Source: Anaspis maculata
Lineage: Eukaryota; Arthropoda; Insecta; Coleoptera; Scraptiidae
Direction: 5' to 3'
Assembly: GCA_949128115.1 (NCBI GenBank)
Contig: OX421962.1
Coordinates: 56,523,787 to 56,587,786 of the forward strand
DNA: 64,000 nt
In this document: positions 10,464 through 23,255 of the stretch, piece by piece
How positions within the stretch are numbered: position 1 is the stretch's first letter
Layout: each line of letters starts with the position of its first letter
Notes under the pieces: generated by a model
The model's database searches: none
What the model was told of the DNA's origin: nothing
The model's input: the letters and a program-made list of their open reading frames with translations, nothing else
Program-made: the position numbers and the translations under genes

Positions 10464-10715
10464 CTTTTTCTGCGTCTCTTACACATACATACACACCCAC
10501 ACCCACACACTTCTTCAAATCCCCTCAATATACCAACGAAACTGAAATTCCCAAGAAGTGGAACTTTGAGAGCTTCCACCTTGCCTGGCTCATTGCTCGG
10601 ATCCCCGAACAAGCCATACCCATCACGGGAATTATCGTGTGGAAAATTGCAATAACTTACCAGGGAGTTTTATCGCGAAAATCCGGGGCAATAAATCGCT
10701 TTTATATCCTATTGT
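10464..10715 (+). other. Probable 3' untranslated region with AATAAA at 10690-10695
   Basis: About 230 bp separate the stop codon from AATAAA. The stretch starts with a CA-rich run (10485-10510). Overlapping open frames exist on both strands (plus-strand frame through FESFHLAWLIARIP, minus-strand frame 10325-10612), but none has start, splice or family support. Confidence 0.5.
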
Positions 10716-10853
10716 TTTATCATTATTTCGTATTGTTTGCTCCTTTATAAATCGATGAGCATGCTCTCATGCTCGTGTAGCAAAATATAACACCTTATAG
10801 TCACTAGCAAAGTAGAACGAGGAAAACAGGATGTATTTATTTTGTACTCAAAA

Positions 10854-11069
10854 TTATCGCACCTTCAATAGGCTACTTCGTTTGGGCAGGTGCGCATGCT
10901 TGAAGGCTCCAAATTTTGAAAACTTTCGTACACCTCTGTCAGTTGAATGGCAACGCTGCATGCTCTGTCTAGCCGCCTGACCAACTACTGGTTCCTGGCT
11001 GTCACTTTCACACATACCGTAAATGCATCTCTTCGTAGCTTCTTTGAACTTTCCTCTCGGTACAGCCAT
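10854..11069 (-). pseudogene. THAP-like zinc-finger fragment
   Basis: A 71-codon frame starts MAVPRGKFKEATKRCIYGMC and continues ESDSQEP, resembling the start of THAP DNA-binding domains (basic lead, C-x4-C, then a run leading to a GVRFF-like strand). A second cysteine region and GVRKFSKFG follow, but the expected W, HF and C-terminal P of a THAP domain are not in frame, so it is degenerate or a partial exon. THAP domains occur in P-element-type transposases and in host transcription factors. Open sequence extends upstream to 11291 without features. The alternative is a chance frame. Confidence 0.35.
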
Positions 11070-11439
11070 TTTCAACAAGTTGTTTTCTTTCGTCAAAACA
11101 TGAGCAGATGAAATGTAGGTCAGGTAAAAACGAGAAGTGTGATCATAATTGTCACAAGTGACAGTTGGCGCCGATATCTTGTTGTTTTGAGCGCTGTTGC
11201 CATTCTCGTTGTTCCTGAACTTCCACAAATGATCATTGAACTTAATTTCAATGAAACATTTCCTTTGAATATAGAAAATGGTATCTAACATTCAACCGAA
11301 TTATTTGTGGAATTTTAGGTGCACTACAATATTTTTTAGTGTTAATTTTCAATATCGGTGTACGAAACCATGAAATTCGCGCCAGACATGCGCACTCAAA
11401 AAAACCGAAACGAAGGGACCTATTGGTTTCGATAGACTA

Positions 11440-11587
11440 GGGGCTAAATTTCAAGTCCAAGTTGCAACCCGCGCAGCGTGGCGCAAGTAGTCACGTGATC
11501 TCTGTGCCAATGAGCATGTCATTATTGAATCACGTGACTACTTGCGCCACGCTGCGCGGGTTGCAACTCGTACTTGAAATTTGGCCC
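11440..11587. mobile_element. 148-bp GGGCTAAATTTCAAG palindromic MITE, TA duplication, copy 1
   Basis: Long arms starting GGGGCTAAATTTCAAGT/ACTTGAAATTTGGCCC run through GTTGCAACCCGCGCAGCG to CAAGTAGTCACGTGAT, leaving a loop of about 30 bp. TA flanks both ends (11438-11439, 11588-11589). A diverged second copy is at 48498-48648. It is GC-rich compared with its surroundings. Confidence 0.85.
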
Positions 11588-11589
11588 TA

Positions 11590-12324
11590 AGAGGCACCTG
11601 GGGGCCAATTTTCTACTCTTTGCAACTTTAAAAAACGTTCGCAAGTTTGCGATTTCTGTAAATTCCAATTTTTGAGCCATCGTTTCTTTACGTATGCGCA
11701 TCGATGCGCACGTTTTCATACGTTTTGCTGCGAGCGGACCTGGACTGGCGCAAGTCACTTTGCGTATACGCTTTCATGATGAAGTGAGGTTAGGTAGTAA
11801 TGTTTTCATTGTTATCAATAAAACAAACAGCATTGCTGAAGGTATGTGGCGATCATGGTGCCGAGTCAGGTGGCTAATGAAATACAGCACGGAATAACTT
11901 CACGAATGCGTCCTCAATGAAGAATTACTCACTTTTCTGTCATTCTTTTCAATCATCAGCTTCAGGGACACTGTTTAAAACTTGTCACGATGATGTTAAT
12001 TTTTTTCTTTTCATCGTCTGCAGTCTACAGTAAAGCTTTGCATTTGCTCCCCACTAACGAGATCCAGGTTTTTGGAAATAGGTAATAATGTTCAGTTGTC
12101 TTCAACTGAACAACAAAATCAACTGTGAGTAGATAGATCTTGTCATAATATTACGAAAACTCATAAACCGCTTTGTAGAGTTCGGCCTATTGTCAAAGAT
12201 ACAGCCCTTTATAGTTAATTTTATTTAGATTTCAAAAATTTGAAACTCAGGAACATTTCGACAAAATCAGCCTAAATTTAGCGTTGACTGGTTTTATTGG
12301 CTACTTTTCCAATTTTTATGATGG
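11590..12324. other. No gene recognised; TACGTATGCG-rich stretch
   Basis: The first 180 bp contain repeated TACGTATGCG/CGTATACG-like words and a GGGGGCCAATTTT block that recurs near 14175 in inverted orientation, suggesting an eroded repeat pair at 11600-11770 and 14030-14180. The rest is AT-rich without features. Confidence 0.35.
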
Positions 12325-13776
12325 TACAGGGTGTTCACGTATAAATTGGAGGCTTTCGCTCAAACATAGTTTCAAAAATTCAAGACCACTTTTTTTTCGC
12401 AGGTTTCGAAGGCACTAAAATTTTCTGTCGTCTATCGCGAGTCATTGAGAATTTTTCTCAAATTAGACACGTGTATGTAATTATAGGAATTGATTCAGCT
12501 TTCCATCCTGATTATAAATACATATACGTATATCGTATATCCCACTCGATAGGTTAGTTAGGAAAACTACCAAGCAATACAGGGTGTCCGTTTTTCGAGG
12601 CTAAGCATGGGTATCTCGCTTATCTTTAGAGATACAGAGTCGGTTGAATTAGAAAAAAGTTGCGAATTTTCATGACAATCAATGATCTAAAAAGATATTC
12701 GACTTGTCAGTTTTAGTTTTCGAGATATCGAGAAAAAACTGAAATTTGTAATTTTTGTTTTAGTTTTTGATTTGAAAAACGGTTGAAGATAGCCTTTTCT
12801 AACTAAGACATTGTGGAGGCACTTTTCCAGGGGGAATTCAATGTTGCCAAAATCTTCATTCTAGCTTTCAAAACAACCGAGATATGACATTCAACTTTTT
12901 TTCTCCCATAGTAAACATTTTTAAATACAATATTTTTCTCTGGTTACAACGATGTGTCACATGCCACTGTTGAATTCATGCTTTTGAGCAAAAAATTTTT
13001 TTGATTAAGAGTGTTTTGAAAACTAAATCAGCACCGACAATAAAAAAAAGTAAATGTTGAACATTTATTCAACAGTGACATGTGGCACATCGTTGTAACC
13101 AGAAAAGAATACCGTATTCAAAAATATCAAAATCCAATATGGCGCCCATTAGAGAAAAAAGTTGAATGTCGTATCTCGGTTGCTTTGAAAGCTAGGATAA
13201 AGATTTTGGCAGCTTTGAATTCCCCTTGAAAAAGTGCCCTGAAAATGTCAAGATTAGAAAAAGCCACCTTCAACTGTTTTTTGAATAAAAAATTTAAACA
13301 AAAATTCAAATTCCTGTTTTTTTACGATATCTCAAAAACTAAAATCGATACGTCAAATTTCTTTTTGGAGCATTGATCGTCATGAAAATGCGCAACTTTT
13401 TTCTAATTCAACCGACTCTGTATCTCTCAAGATAAGCGAGATACCCATGCTTAGCCTCGAAAAACGGACACCCTGTATTTCTTTTACAAAAGTTTGATTT
13501 TGTAAAGTCAAGTTAGGTTCAGTAAAAGTTTCAAACTATAGTGAAATCAATTTAAGTACCTACTAAAATGATAGAAAATTTATTGAGTTACTTTAAAACA
13601 AAAAATAACTTTTCGATCATTTTAAAACTTCATCACTTTTTTCACATGCATTTGTGTTTTGTTGATGACCGTATCAAATGTGATTCATATTTATAATCAG
13701 GATAAAAATCGGAATCGATTACCATATCAGAATAGGGCGTCGAATGTAAGAAAAATTTTCTATGTTGCACCCTGTA
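12325..13776. mobile_element. TACAGGGTG element hosting a second palindrome
   Basis: It starts TACAGGGTG and ends CACCCTGTA. TCCTGATTATAAATA near 12508 is matched in inverse near 13690. Its centre is occupied by the complete palindromic element 12588-13477. Confidence 0.6.
12588..13477. mobile_element. 890-bp TACAGGGTGTCCG palindromic element
   Basis: Both ends read TACAGGGTGTCCGTTTTTCG inward. The arms are self-complementary for about 430 bp each, including GGTATCTCGCTTATCTT, CAACCGACTCTGTATCTC and GGGCGCC-type sub-blocks, and meet near 13030. It has no coding content. It is a clean example of the palindromic class that dominates the window. Confidence 0.85.
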
Positions 13777-16315
13777 AGTGATATCCACAGACATTTTTCG
13801 TCGACAGATTCAAAGCCTATGGAAAAAATTATGTTGTAATCGTTTTTCATTTCCTGAATTATGTTCAAGGGGAAGTCTCCAGACGTATTCTTTGTTGTTA
13901 AATATGGAGGTTATGAAAACTTATTCATCTGAATGAAAACACGAACATCAGAAACTGACGTTTGAAAGCTTTGGTAGGCTTGGCGTGGCTTGAGTAGATA
14001 AAATGCACCGATATTTGCAACGTTGTCGCGTCTACCATGCGTTTATTTACGAAGATCCGATTCGAACGTTTTTCGTTTTGCGAACACTGCTCAAAAATTG
14101 GCAAACGGAAACGTATACGTAAATCTTTGTACGCAAATTTGCGCATACGTAACTTTACGTATATTTTCAAAAATTGGCCCCCTGTACGTTGCAAGAGGCA
14201 AAAGCTTTTACGATTACGTGTACCTATCACTCTTCTCTATCTGTAGTGGTTGATAGATAGATAGATGGTCTGCGCGTAGGTATACAATCGAGTATACATT
14301 TTAGTTTTTATTTTAATTTTTTTTTTATTTTGGAAATGCCAATGCTCAAACCAAAGTACATCCTTGTACCTTTCGAAAGAGACCTAAATGGTGAGATTCT
14401 GTTTAAGAATGAACCCACAGGGGTTGATTTCGCAACGCTTCATTTTACCATTGTAACTCCGTCCTTAATCCGGACAAATTAATGCACGGGGTATAACCGA
14501 CTTAGCGATTTGTCCGGGTTACTGGACACACTTGTAAAAATGTAATGGAAATTTTGTTAACCGTACGGTAGACGTCTACATCTATATACATATACAGATT
14601 TATGGAATCAAAATCTTCAGCCTATATTTCGCCTGTCGTCGCTGACTGAAAAACCTAGCGACATGCCGCGTTATGAATTTTAACGAAGAAAATATTCCAG
14701 CCTAATAGATATATATTTTTATTGTTATCTGCAGGTTTCATTTATATTTATGATTTCTTAACACATTGATAAATATTTCCTGGTTGCAATAATCATAATA
14801 TGTACAATATATACAACATTAAAATGAATGATAAATTCTACATTCTCAATTTTTGTTATATTACAAAAAACTTGATTGATAGAGGTGGGTAATACACAAG
14901 CGTAGGTATGTTACAAAAATACTCTTAATTCCTTCGAGAGTGCATCTAAGATTGGTCAAGATGTGCAATAGCTACATAACATTGAAGGGGGTTTTTAGAA
15001 ATGTGAATCTTGAGAGGTCAGTGTATTACATAAATTGGATTCAACAATAAATTCTAGCCAAAATGCGAAACGGAACTAGAAACGGGCCATTCATGACCTG
15101 ACCACCCTACATTCCAGAGATTATGATGTCGGGACTACTATCGGCTGCAGTGTCGGAGAAATGATGACGAACACCTAGAGTTAAATCATCCACAAATATT
15201 GTCAATTTCAATAATTTACAAGTCTATATCTATACTACAATGGACACAATGTATGCAATTTATAAAATATGCTATGCCGTATTATGTACATCTTATCTAT
15301 CAATTTTATTTGTTCAGGTTTTTAGAATGCTTCTATCACTAGAGCGTTATTCTTATGTGCGATTTAAAACGACGAAGAAAAAAAAAGAAAAATATAAGTA
15401 AAAGTTTAATAAATATAAAATAAAAACAAATAACAATTATTAGGAAAATGATTGGTTGGAATAGCGCAGGTACCGATATTATAGTAATTATAACACTAAA
15501 AACTACAATTAAAAAAAAAGAGAGCTGCACGAAATAAATGCAAAAATATAGGAAAAATTATCACACACGAGAGCAGAAGGGAAGCTGCTGTTAACCAAGC
15601 TGCTACTAAGCAGGAGCGCCGCTTCCGTAACAGGATAATGTATTCTGTAACTTGATCGGAGTTCGAAGTTTTGTGATGTGGGACGTGGGGCAAACAGCGC
15701 CGCTCCTCTGACCGCTTCTGTATTGTATTAGAGTTATTATATTTTATTTACATTTTGTTTTATCGTAATATATTTCCTAGGTACTTTTATTTCGTCATAA
15801 AAATATTACTTATGCCCTATGATTATATACAAATGCCCCGCACACGTGGGGCGATACTCAACATAATAATATGTATGATGTATATTTCACAACAATTTCA
15901 AGAAATATATATGTATGTATCGGGATATTAACAGATAAGTATGATACAAAGTTTATCATGTGAAAATCGCTAGCCGCGGATGTTCAAATGCTGAACAAGA
16001 TGATTTTGATTCACACTTGAGCAGTTAAGGCGGATTCCATGTGTAAATATCATTTGGGAAAAATCTGTGACAGTCAAATTTGGATTGTTGAAGATTTGAT
16101 TGACTTTTCAAATTTGACAGTTGACAATTAAATAATATGAGAACCCGCCTTTTAGTACAGGAACCAGGGAAAACAACGTGGAAATAATTCCCAATAGGCT
16201 AAAAATTGGCATGAAATAATCATTACAGTTCAGGCTATAGCACAAAGTCTATTTTTATTCATAAACGGACTAGCCAACGTTTACTTTCTGTACACACATG
16301 CTAAAAAAGAGAAAT
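13777..16315. other. Unique AT-rich sequence, no feature supported
   Basis: No inverted or tandem repeat of size and no convincing exon was found. It has poly-T and ATA-rich stretches (15350-15530) and short open frames only. It may be intergenic sequence between the plus-strand gene ending near 10.7 kb and the minus-strand KLF gene. Confidence 0.4.
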
Positions 16316-16975
16316 CAATCAAAGTTTTTTATTGACTCGAGTCCTTCAAGCTAGAACCGTGCAAATAGTTTTGAACTCAACGTCTTCAACTGCAGATTGA
16401 AAAGCTTCAATTGTGAAAACTCAACTAGTGCATATAGAAGGTATACCAAAGAAACGAACGATCTCTGAAAACTATCACATTTCTTGATTTTTGCCTGAAA
16501 AAAACTTGAACACATAGGTACCTTTCGTCCAACAGTGATATGCATTATTTGCTCGCTAAGCTCAAGTATAGCTAAGAATTTAGCTTATTCAAAGTCATAG
16601 CTCGCATTTTGGATGATATGGTGGCACCACAAAATGGTTGATTTTTACAGTAGCGGGAAATTAGGAGGCATATATGTAGAAGAGCTGGTAGCGCGGGAAT
16701 GTTGAGAGAGTGACTTCTTTTAGCGTTTGATATCGTCTCCTTGATGAACTCATCTGAGCTTATGAATAAATGCTTATCGTTGTTGGACGTGAAGTACGAG
16801 TACCTATGTGCTTGAAGGTTTTCTCAGGCAAAAATAAAGAAATGCGTTCGTTTTCAGCGAGCTCCGATCGGTTTTTTTTTTGTACACCCCGTATACGACT
16901 AGTCAAGAGTTTTCACAATCGAAGCATCTTAATTTGTAGTTTGAAGTTTGAAACGAAGACTGTTTCAGTTTAATT
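16316..16975. repeat. Inverted repeat pair, diverged
   Basis: 16350-16560 and 16750-16965 are inverted copies. Translations in opposite strands give related peptides (VGRKVPMCS-F against VGREVRVPMC), and TTTCAATCTGCAGTTGAAG-like blocks match in reverse. The arms are diverged, so it is an old palindromic element. Ends not defined. Confidence 0.55.
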
Positions 16976-17135
16976 TAAAATACTTGCACATTTCTAGCTT
17001 GAAGCATTCGATGGATATCTTCGATTGATTTTTTTTGTCACTAAATTCCAGTTTTCTAAGTTAAACGGAACGACGAACAATGGCACTTCCAGACGCTTTA
17101 TCTCAAGAACCGTATGTGATAAGAGAAATAGTTGA

Positions 17136-17775
17136 TACAGGGTTGACCAGTTAGTATGCCCCGCTTTTCGTGAGGCCAATACTGGCTTATGAGTTGATGT
17201 AGAGAGATGGATCAAAAAGCAGAGAAAAGCTCATTTGATAAAAATGGCCAGCACTATTCGTTGTAACTTCGGCTCGAATACTGATACTGGTTTTGAGGTC
17301 TTCCAGTGTGCAGGGTTTGTTAGAATAGACTTGGGCTTTCAAGAAACCCCATAGAAGAAATTTGGCGGCGCCGGCGTGAGACCGGGTGATCTCGCCACCC
17401 CATTAATGTCACCATTTTTCGAGATCAAACGTCTATGAACCAAGTAGACACCTCTTGACTCTTGACATGTGAAATTTCACTTGTCAAATTTCCAAAACAT
17501 TCTCGAATCATTCGGAATGAATTTGGACGAAAATAGACCAAACAAGCGAAGTTTATTGCAGGGTAAGTTGAAAAACGAGATATCTTTGGAAGCCGTTGTA
17601 TAGCGTTGCGGTGACCGGTGAGCATTGGAAAAAATAATTTTTCTGAAAACTTATCACATGGTGGAAAATGGCATGGAATGAGCTTTCCTTTGCTTTTTGA
17701 TTCATCTCTCTACCTCAATTCATAAGCCAGTACTGGCCTCGCGAAAAGTGGGCATACTAACTGGTCAACCCTGTA
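17136..17775. mobile_element. 640-bp TACAGGGTTGACCAG element
   Basis: The terminal inverted repeats read TACAGGGTTGACCAGTTAGT inward and extend through GCCAGTATTGGCCTC- and CATCTCTCTAC-like sequence for about 90 bp. The interior is non-coding. Confidence 0.85.
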
Positions 17776-18972
17776 TATAGAATGTTTCATAATTTATTAT
17801 GCTACAAATAGGCATTGGTGCAACTTTCTATCAAACTACCATGAAGCGACGACACGAAGCCGTCATCTCCGCTAGGCGGAAAATCAGTATGCAATAGCCT
17901 AAACTATAAAGATTAGTGGGACGATTCCCAGCCTACTGAGAATTATTTCTTTATTGCTTCAATATTTTATTCCGGACGCCTCCTGTACTATTCATGATTG
18001 CAGAGATCTGGGACATTTTGAAAACATAACATTTGTACTAAGCTCTGTTTCAGGGTATTTCAAATAACTGTCATTACTCAACTTCACTAATTGACCCCTG
18101 TCCACATAAAATATTAATATGGTCCAAGTCCAATATTGCAACGCGCTGAAGGACTGAAGGACAGTTATTAGAAAATACCATGTAATAATATTCAGGGGAC
18201 AAACAGCGATTTTCAATGACATATTCGGAAGGGTTTTGAGCATATTATACGGTTACTATCAACTAATGCGGAAACGGTTAAGTTTTGATATTATCACTTA
18301 TATTAACAAAAACAAAACGGGGGTTGAAGCTCTGAACTTTCTCAAATATTAGTACCTACTTCAGTCTCATCATATTGTGTCGAAGAGAAATGCTTTCCGA
18401 GCAGAGACAGTATCATGCACTCAAACTAAATCTTAATCACGTCATAATGAAGCCCCAAGTGCAATTAGGTCAAACATTTTAGGAACACCTGCACCTACTT
18501 GGAGCTCTGCTGTCTCTGCTGTACCAACTTTAGAATTCGAGAGACCTGATTGCTGCTAATGTCTGAGAAGCCGCAAAGTACGTAGTTACCCCCTGAATTA
18601 TTAAGTACAAAACAACAACGGACGCGACATTATTTCGAAACAACGGAAACTGAGGATTGCACAACCGAACGAGTGATGCACGCGTATCCATTATGCAACA
18701 AATGGGACCGACATCTCGTTAGTAACGATTCCCAAGAGCCTTTTCGTTAGTGGGAGCCATGAAATAATTGCTGGATGGCTTTGCAAGCGACAATTTCCAT
18801 CTAGCTTGGAGCCGGGAGTCGGGAGTTATGCTTGGAGTTCGATCCAAGAATCGTGAGAAAAAGTATGGACGCCAATAAACAACAAAAGCTGGGGATGCGG
18901 TGGGGTAGGGTGCAGAACACGTCGAGTCTTTTTTTTGCGCTGCTTCTTTTTCGCACTTTTTTTGTTCTTTTT
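17776..18972 (-). other. Probable 3' untranslated region of the KLF gene
   Basis: This is about 1.2 kb of unique sequence downstream (on the minus strand) of the KLF stop codon. Candidate polyadenylation signals (AATAAA on the minus strand) are at 17950-17955 and 17966-17971. It ends where the TACAGGGTT element begins. No other gene was seen; the extent is inferred. Confidence 0.4.
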
Positions 18973-19108
18973 TTACGGGCTGGGCACGGAGTCAGAGAGC
19001 ACTTCGGAGGGGGTGCCGTCGCTGGAGTTGATGGAGAAAGCTCGGTTGGGGGCGCGACGCTGCCGTAGCACCGATGGGTCGAAGTTGGGATGCCTCTTTG
19101 CGTGTTTA
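18973..19108 (-). CDS. Krueppel-like factor (KLF9/13 type), last coding exon
   Basis: On the minus strand an acceptor (TTTGTTCCAG, AG at 19110-19109) opens an exon whose first base completes the AG left by the exon at 34599-34749 to give serine. It then reads KHAKRHPNFDPSVLRQRR and ends with a serine/acid-rich tail (SSDGTPSEVLSDSVPSP) and TAA. The first two histidines of this exon (H-AKR-H) are the two zinc ligands missing from finger 3 of the other exon. The basic -RRH--F-P--L-RR tail directly after the last finger is what I know from KLF9, KLF13 and relatives, which bind GC/CACCC boxes in the nucleus. The 136-bp length fits the reading phase exactly. Confidence 0.9.
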
Positions 19109-20065
19109 CTGGAACAAATTCGTAAGTTAGAAAAAGGAGAAAATAACATGAATAGCCTGCTGTAGAACCATCTCTATAGTATCAAGATGGTTTTAGACGG
19201 GAACGTTTCTGATGATGTCTATTGTTTTCTGAAAAAAGTTGGCAGGAAGATTTGCTCTCAAGTTTTTCAAGCCTCCGCGTTTTTTTTTAATCATGATTTT
19301 CTTTTTCATTCTTGTCGTTCTGTAGTTTAATATTCCTGTATCTCTCATTTCTTTAAAAAGGTTCAACATTTGGAGTTCGAGAGTTGTGAAATGACACTTT
19401 GGTTTTTTTAGATTCATTTTGATTGATGAAGTCGAGATTATGAAAAAAAGATTATATGGAAATATCCTGTGTTTTTGAATTGCGCCATGGATCTTGAATG
19501 CGCGCCTGCTCCTTGCATTTTTCTTTTGACCCATTTTCCAGGAAAACTGTGCATATATTGTCGTCCTCTATCATTCACATCAGAGTTGACGATTGTGTCT
19601 CGTGCTCGCACCAGCAGAGCCCGGAATGAAGTTCAAACTTCCGCGGATATTAGAGGCTCGCACCCGCTGCTCCTCATGCACACGCTTCCCCATATTATGG
19701 TGGAAGAATATATTCGGTCCTTCCCTTCTCGTTTTCCATATTATCTCGAGTACCATTACTACCACCAGCGGGGAGATAGCGGATGCGCGGATGTTTTCCA
19801 ATTTTATTATAATGAGCTCTCATTTACCGCTAACGGCTGCCATTATGATAAGAGATTCAATAAACCAAAAGTGTCACCCTCATAAAAATAACTCGGGGGG
19901 TAAATATTCTAGCGCGCTCTGTTTGTTTGGCTTACTTTGTTTTCGCCTCGCGCGCGCTTTGTGTGATGTGACTTCACAAGTTTTAGTTTTTACATATTCT
20001 GAATTCATCAAGCCGAGAAGGAATGGCTTACGCAGCCCCCCCAGCTGAACCAAACCCTAACAATA

Positions 20066-22197
20066 TACAGCGTGATTCACAACTTACGAGGTTCTCGTCA
20101 ATGGTAACAAACCCTCAAAACGAATTTGTCGTTACCTGCTCAGTGTTCAAGATACAGATATGTTAAAGTTGAAGTTATTGAATTAGTTTTTTATCAATAA
20201 ATAGAAAATGAATGGAAATATACATTTGAAACTTTGAGTACTAAGGTATTTGAAACCTCTAGTGGGTTTTCTTATGTTCATTTTTCAAGGTCCGTGTGCA
20301 AGTTGAGACTAGAGTATAGTGGTTGGTGCCAAATAGTTCCTCAGATCATGCTGACCTCAGATATCAGAGGATCGCGATGGCGAACATCTGAGAACCGCGA
20401 CTGGGCAGCGGAAGGAGGGGTAAAATGTGATGATGAACCGAAATCATGAACCGGAAGAAGTCCAGTGATGAAAGTTACCGTACGTATTCGCCATTTTACG
20501 CCAATGAAGGTGTAGTTAACCGATTTCAAAAAAATCAATCGTTTCCAAAGATATTTCCAAAGATAAAATTCTTTTTGTGGACATTTTATTTTTTTAAAAA
20601 TCTAAGAATTTTGAAGATGGAAAGATGAAAATTGATACTTTGACTATTAGGGATGTTAGAAATATAGTCATGATTGGCGAAAATTCCTAGGCCTACTATG
20701 TTTTCACCAGCTTGGCCGCCATCTTGGATTTCCTTTTGGTGCAGTAGTCGCAAAAAGGACAGGGGACTGTGGGTATGGTAGCATTAGATCATTTCAATAT
20801 GAAAAGTAACTCCCCAGAAGGAGTAAGTTACTTCTTTGTCGGAAAAAATTGCCATTTTGTTATCTACGGCTCCTGCCGGATCCAGTGTCAATGATGGCTG
20901 ATCTGGAGATGGCAGCGGCACAATACGTTTTGTACCATGAAACTTGATAGTTTGTGGAGCCAACAACCAAAATTCATGATCATGAATCGAATGGTTTATG
21001 GTTATGATTGGTTGAAGCAAAGTGTGCTCATTTTTGACAGAAAATGCATAAAAACTGAGTTTTTAGTGGGCATTACAAAGCTCTGGAGGGAGACCTGCGA
21101 CCAAGATTGGCGGCGAAAGTCATGTAACTAAACTGCTCAACAATGAAAGTGTTACAAAGCAAAAATTCACCCAATTTTGAACCGCTATAACTTTTGATTG
21201 GCAACAAAAATTCTGATTCTGTTTGAAGTACTGAAGAGTCCAACCTTTTGGCCATCTTCCTTGGCAATATGAAATGCAAAGAGCTTTTCATAAATTTTCT
21301 ACAGGGTGATGAACAAAAAAATTGATGAAAGTTCAACATACCCCCGTTTTCGCAAAAATTTTTTTTTGGGAGTATCAACACCAAATTTATGAAGAATGAT
21401 CTGTTCCCTCGAAACGGTTTTTGAATTTTCGGGATTCAAGTCGAAACAGCCAAAATGTGATTTTTTGTTGTGAATACTACACCGGATGATCATTTGAAAA
21501 CTATCCATCTGCAATAACTCCCGATTCCTAGTGAATATTTCTTCGAGCAAAAACAGGTCGATTTTTATATCAAAGGGGACATCTAAAACATGAATTGGCA
21601 AATTTCTATCTTAAGCCCCCTCGCCCCCACTCACCCCAACTTTGAAATTCCAAATGACATGACTGACAGACTTGGTCGATTCTTTCAACAATAAAATGTC
21701 GACAAAAAAAAATTAAATTTTTGGAAATATCTCTGGGAATGATTGATATTTTTGAAATCGGTTTGCTGAACCTTCAATAGCGTAAAATGGTGAATACATA
21801 TGGTAGCTTTTATAACTGTACCTCCTTCGGTTCATTATTCAACATTTTTTGTCTTCATCACATTTTACCCCCCCCCTCCCCCCCTCCCGCTGCCCAGTTG
21901 CGGGTCTCAGATGTTCGCCATCGTGATCCTAGTTCAGCATGATCTAAGGAACAATTTGGCACCAACCACTATACTCTAGTCTCAACTTGCACACGGGATA
22001 CCATAAGAAAACCTACTACTCGTATTCATGCGCATTTTGCCATGAATACGTTTTTTGATTTTATTGCTGGGAAAAAATTTAACCCGAAAAAAAGTTGAAA
22101 GAATTCCTCTGATTTTTTTTCAATATTTTCGTATTAGAATGATTTATTGAGGGATTTGCCATTGACGGAGACTTCACAAGTTGTGAATCACCCTGTT
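20066..22197. mobile_element. 2.1-kb palindromic element ending ACAGSGTGATTCACAACTT
   Basis: The ends TACAGCGTGATTCACAACTT and AAGTTGTGAATCACCCTG are inverted copies. Long arms match, for example AACTTGCACACGG/CCGTGTGCAAGTT (20296 and 21990), GGTTGGTGCCAAAT (20320 and inverse near 21955) and CTGGGCAGCGGAAGGAGGGG (20402 and inverse near 21880). The centre (about 20640-21800) includes a segment shared with 31209-33991, so another element sits inside. Confidence 0.8.
21120..21660. repeat. Segment shared with the element at 31209-34005
   Basis: It contains AAACTGCTCAACAATGAAAG, then an internal TACAGGGTGATGAACA-type block (21301) and CATACCCCCGTTTTCG, in the same order as 31209-31570 and inverted at 33476-34005. 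This copy lacks the piggyBac derivative and the 145-bp MITE that interrupt 33-34 kb, and so serves as the empty-site reference. It also ends in a CCCCCTCGCCCCCACTC stretch like 58220 and 61515. Confidence 0.8.
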
Positions 22198-23255
22198 CTG
22201 CGTATTCGCAAATAAATTTGCGTAGAATATCGAATAATATCCAGAGTAAATCAATCTGGGTAGCCTAATCAACTATGGGGGTGAAGTTTTCAAAGGATCC
22301 ACAATCTTCTTTTCAAAAAATCCGATCTTCAAGCAGGGTAAAGTATCACACAGAACCGCATTTTTGCTGATTCGATCGTCTCCTCCCGAGACGCCAAACT
22401 GTGCGCCATCATACCCTACTAAATCACACCACTATCGAGATAGCCAAGGCCCTCGAGTGTTTTTAAACTTCAATTAAATCTCTGAAAAATTTACAGGACT
22501 TCCCTTGTGACAAACTTCCAGTCATAAAAGTGGCTGAAAAAGCTTTCAATGCAACTTCCACCGATAAATCTCGGCAGACTAAAACTTCCTCTACTTACCG
22601 CGCACAACCTTTTCGAGATACACAGTGTGCCTAATACGGATAGCGAAAACATCTCGCGACCGCAAATTGGATAATTTTGATACAGCATATCGATTCGCTC
22701 CGCATTCACGAGACGTTGCTGATGGCAATCGCGAAAAGTCAAAGTGAAATAAATCACAATCACGTCGTGTTACGTGCAAATCACGAAATTTCCCTGATAG
22801 GTATCGGGACTCTAATACAAATTCCACTTCGGCACGAAGTCGGCTGCCAGGAAGTTGTTCAATTTTACCTCACTGCTCTCTACGCCCGGGTTTTCAGCTC
22901 TCTGAAGATTTCATGACTCAATGAAAATTTTATTGGCGCTGGAAGCTTGAACCGACAATAAATGTCGATGATACAAATTATTGGGAATTATCATTTTATT
23001 TCCTTAGAAAATATAGCTTGTTGTTGGTTTTTGCGCTGAATTGCTGGTTGTTCATTGAAAATGAATAATTGATTGAATATTATTTTATGAATAATGAACT
23101 GCCAAGTACCCACCTATTTACTCTATAATGATAAATTAAATAATGTTTGTGCGAAATATAAAGACAAACCAACATTTTTAGCGTTGTTGACAAAACACAA
23201 AACCAACCTCACTACAGGAAATAAATAAGCTTCCGGCATAACGTATGACCGACCC
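22198..23255. other. Intronic sequence without recognised features
   Basis: Short overlapping frames on both strands at 22590-22920 have no family resemblance. No sizeable repeat was recognised. Confidence 0.35.

Noticed and set aside
10325..10612. 95-codon minus-strand frame opposite the terminal exon
   Set aside because: It lies antisense to a better supported exon and its 3' untranslated region, contains the CA-repeat read as CVCMCK, and has no splice or family support.
18832..19165. Plus-strand frames over the KLF last exon (including one before a GTAAGT at 19122)
   Set aside because: The minus-strand reading gives a KLF tail in phase with the zinc-finger exon, so the plus-strand frames are shadows.
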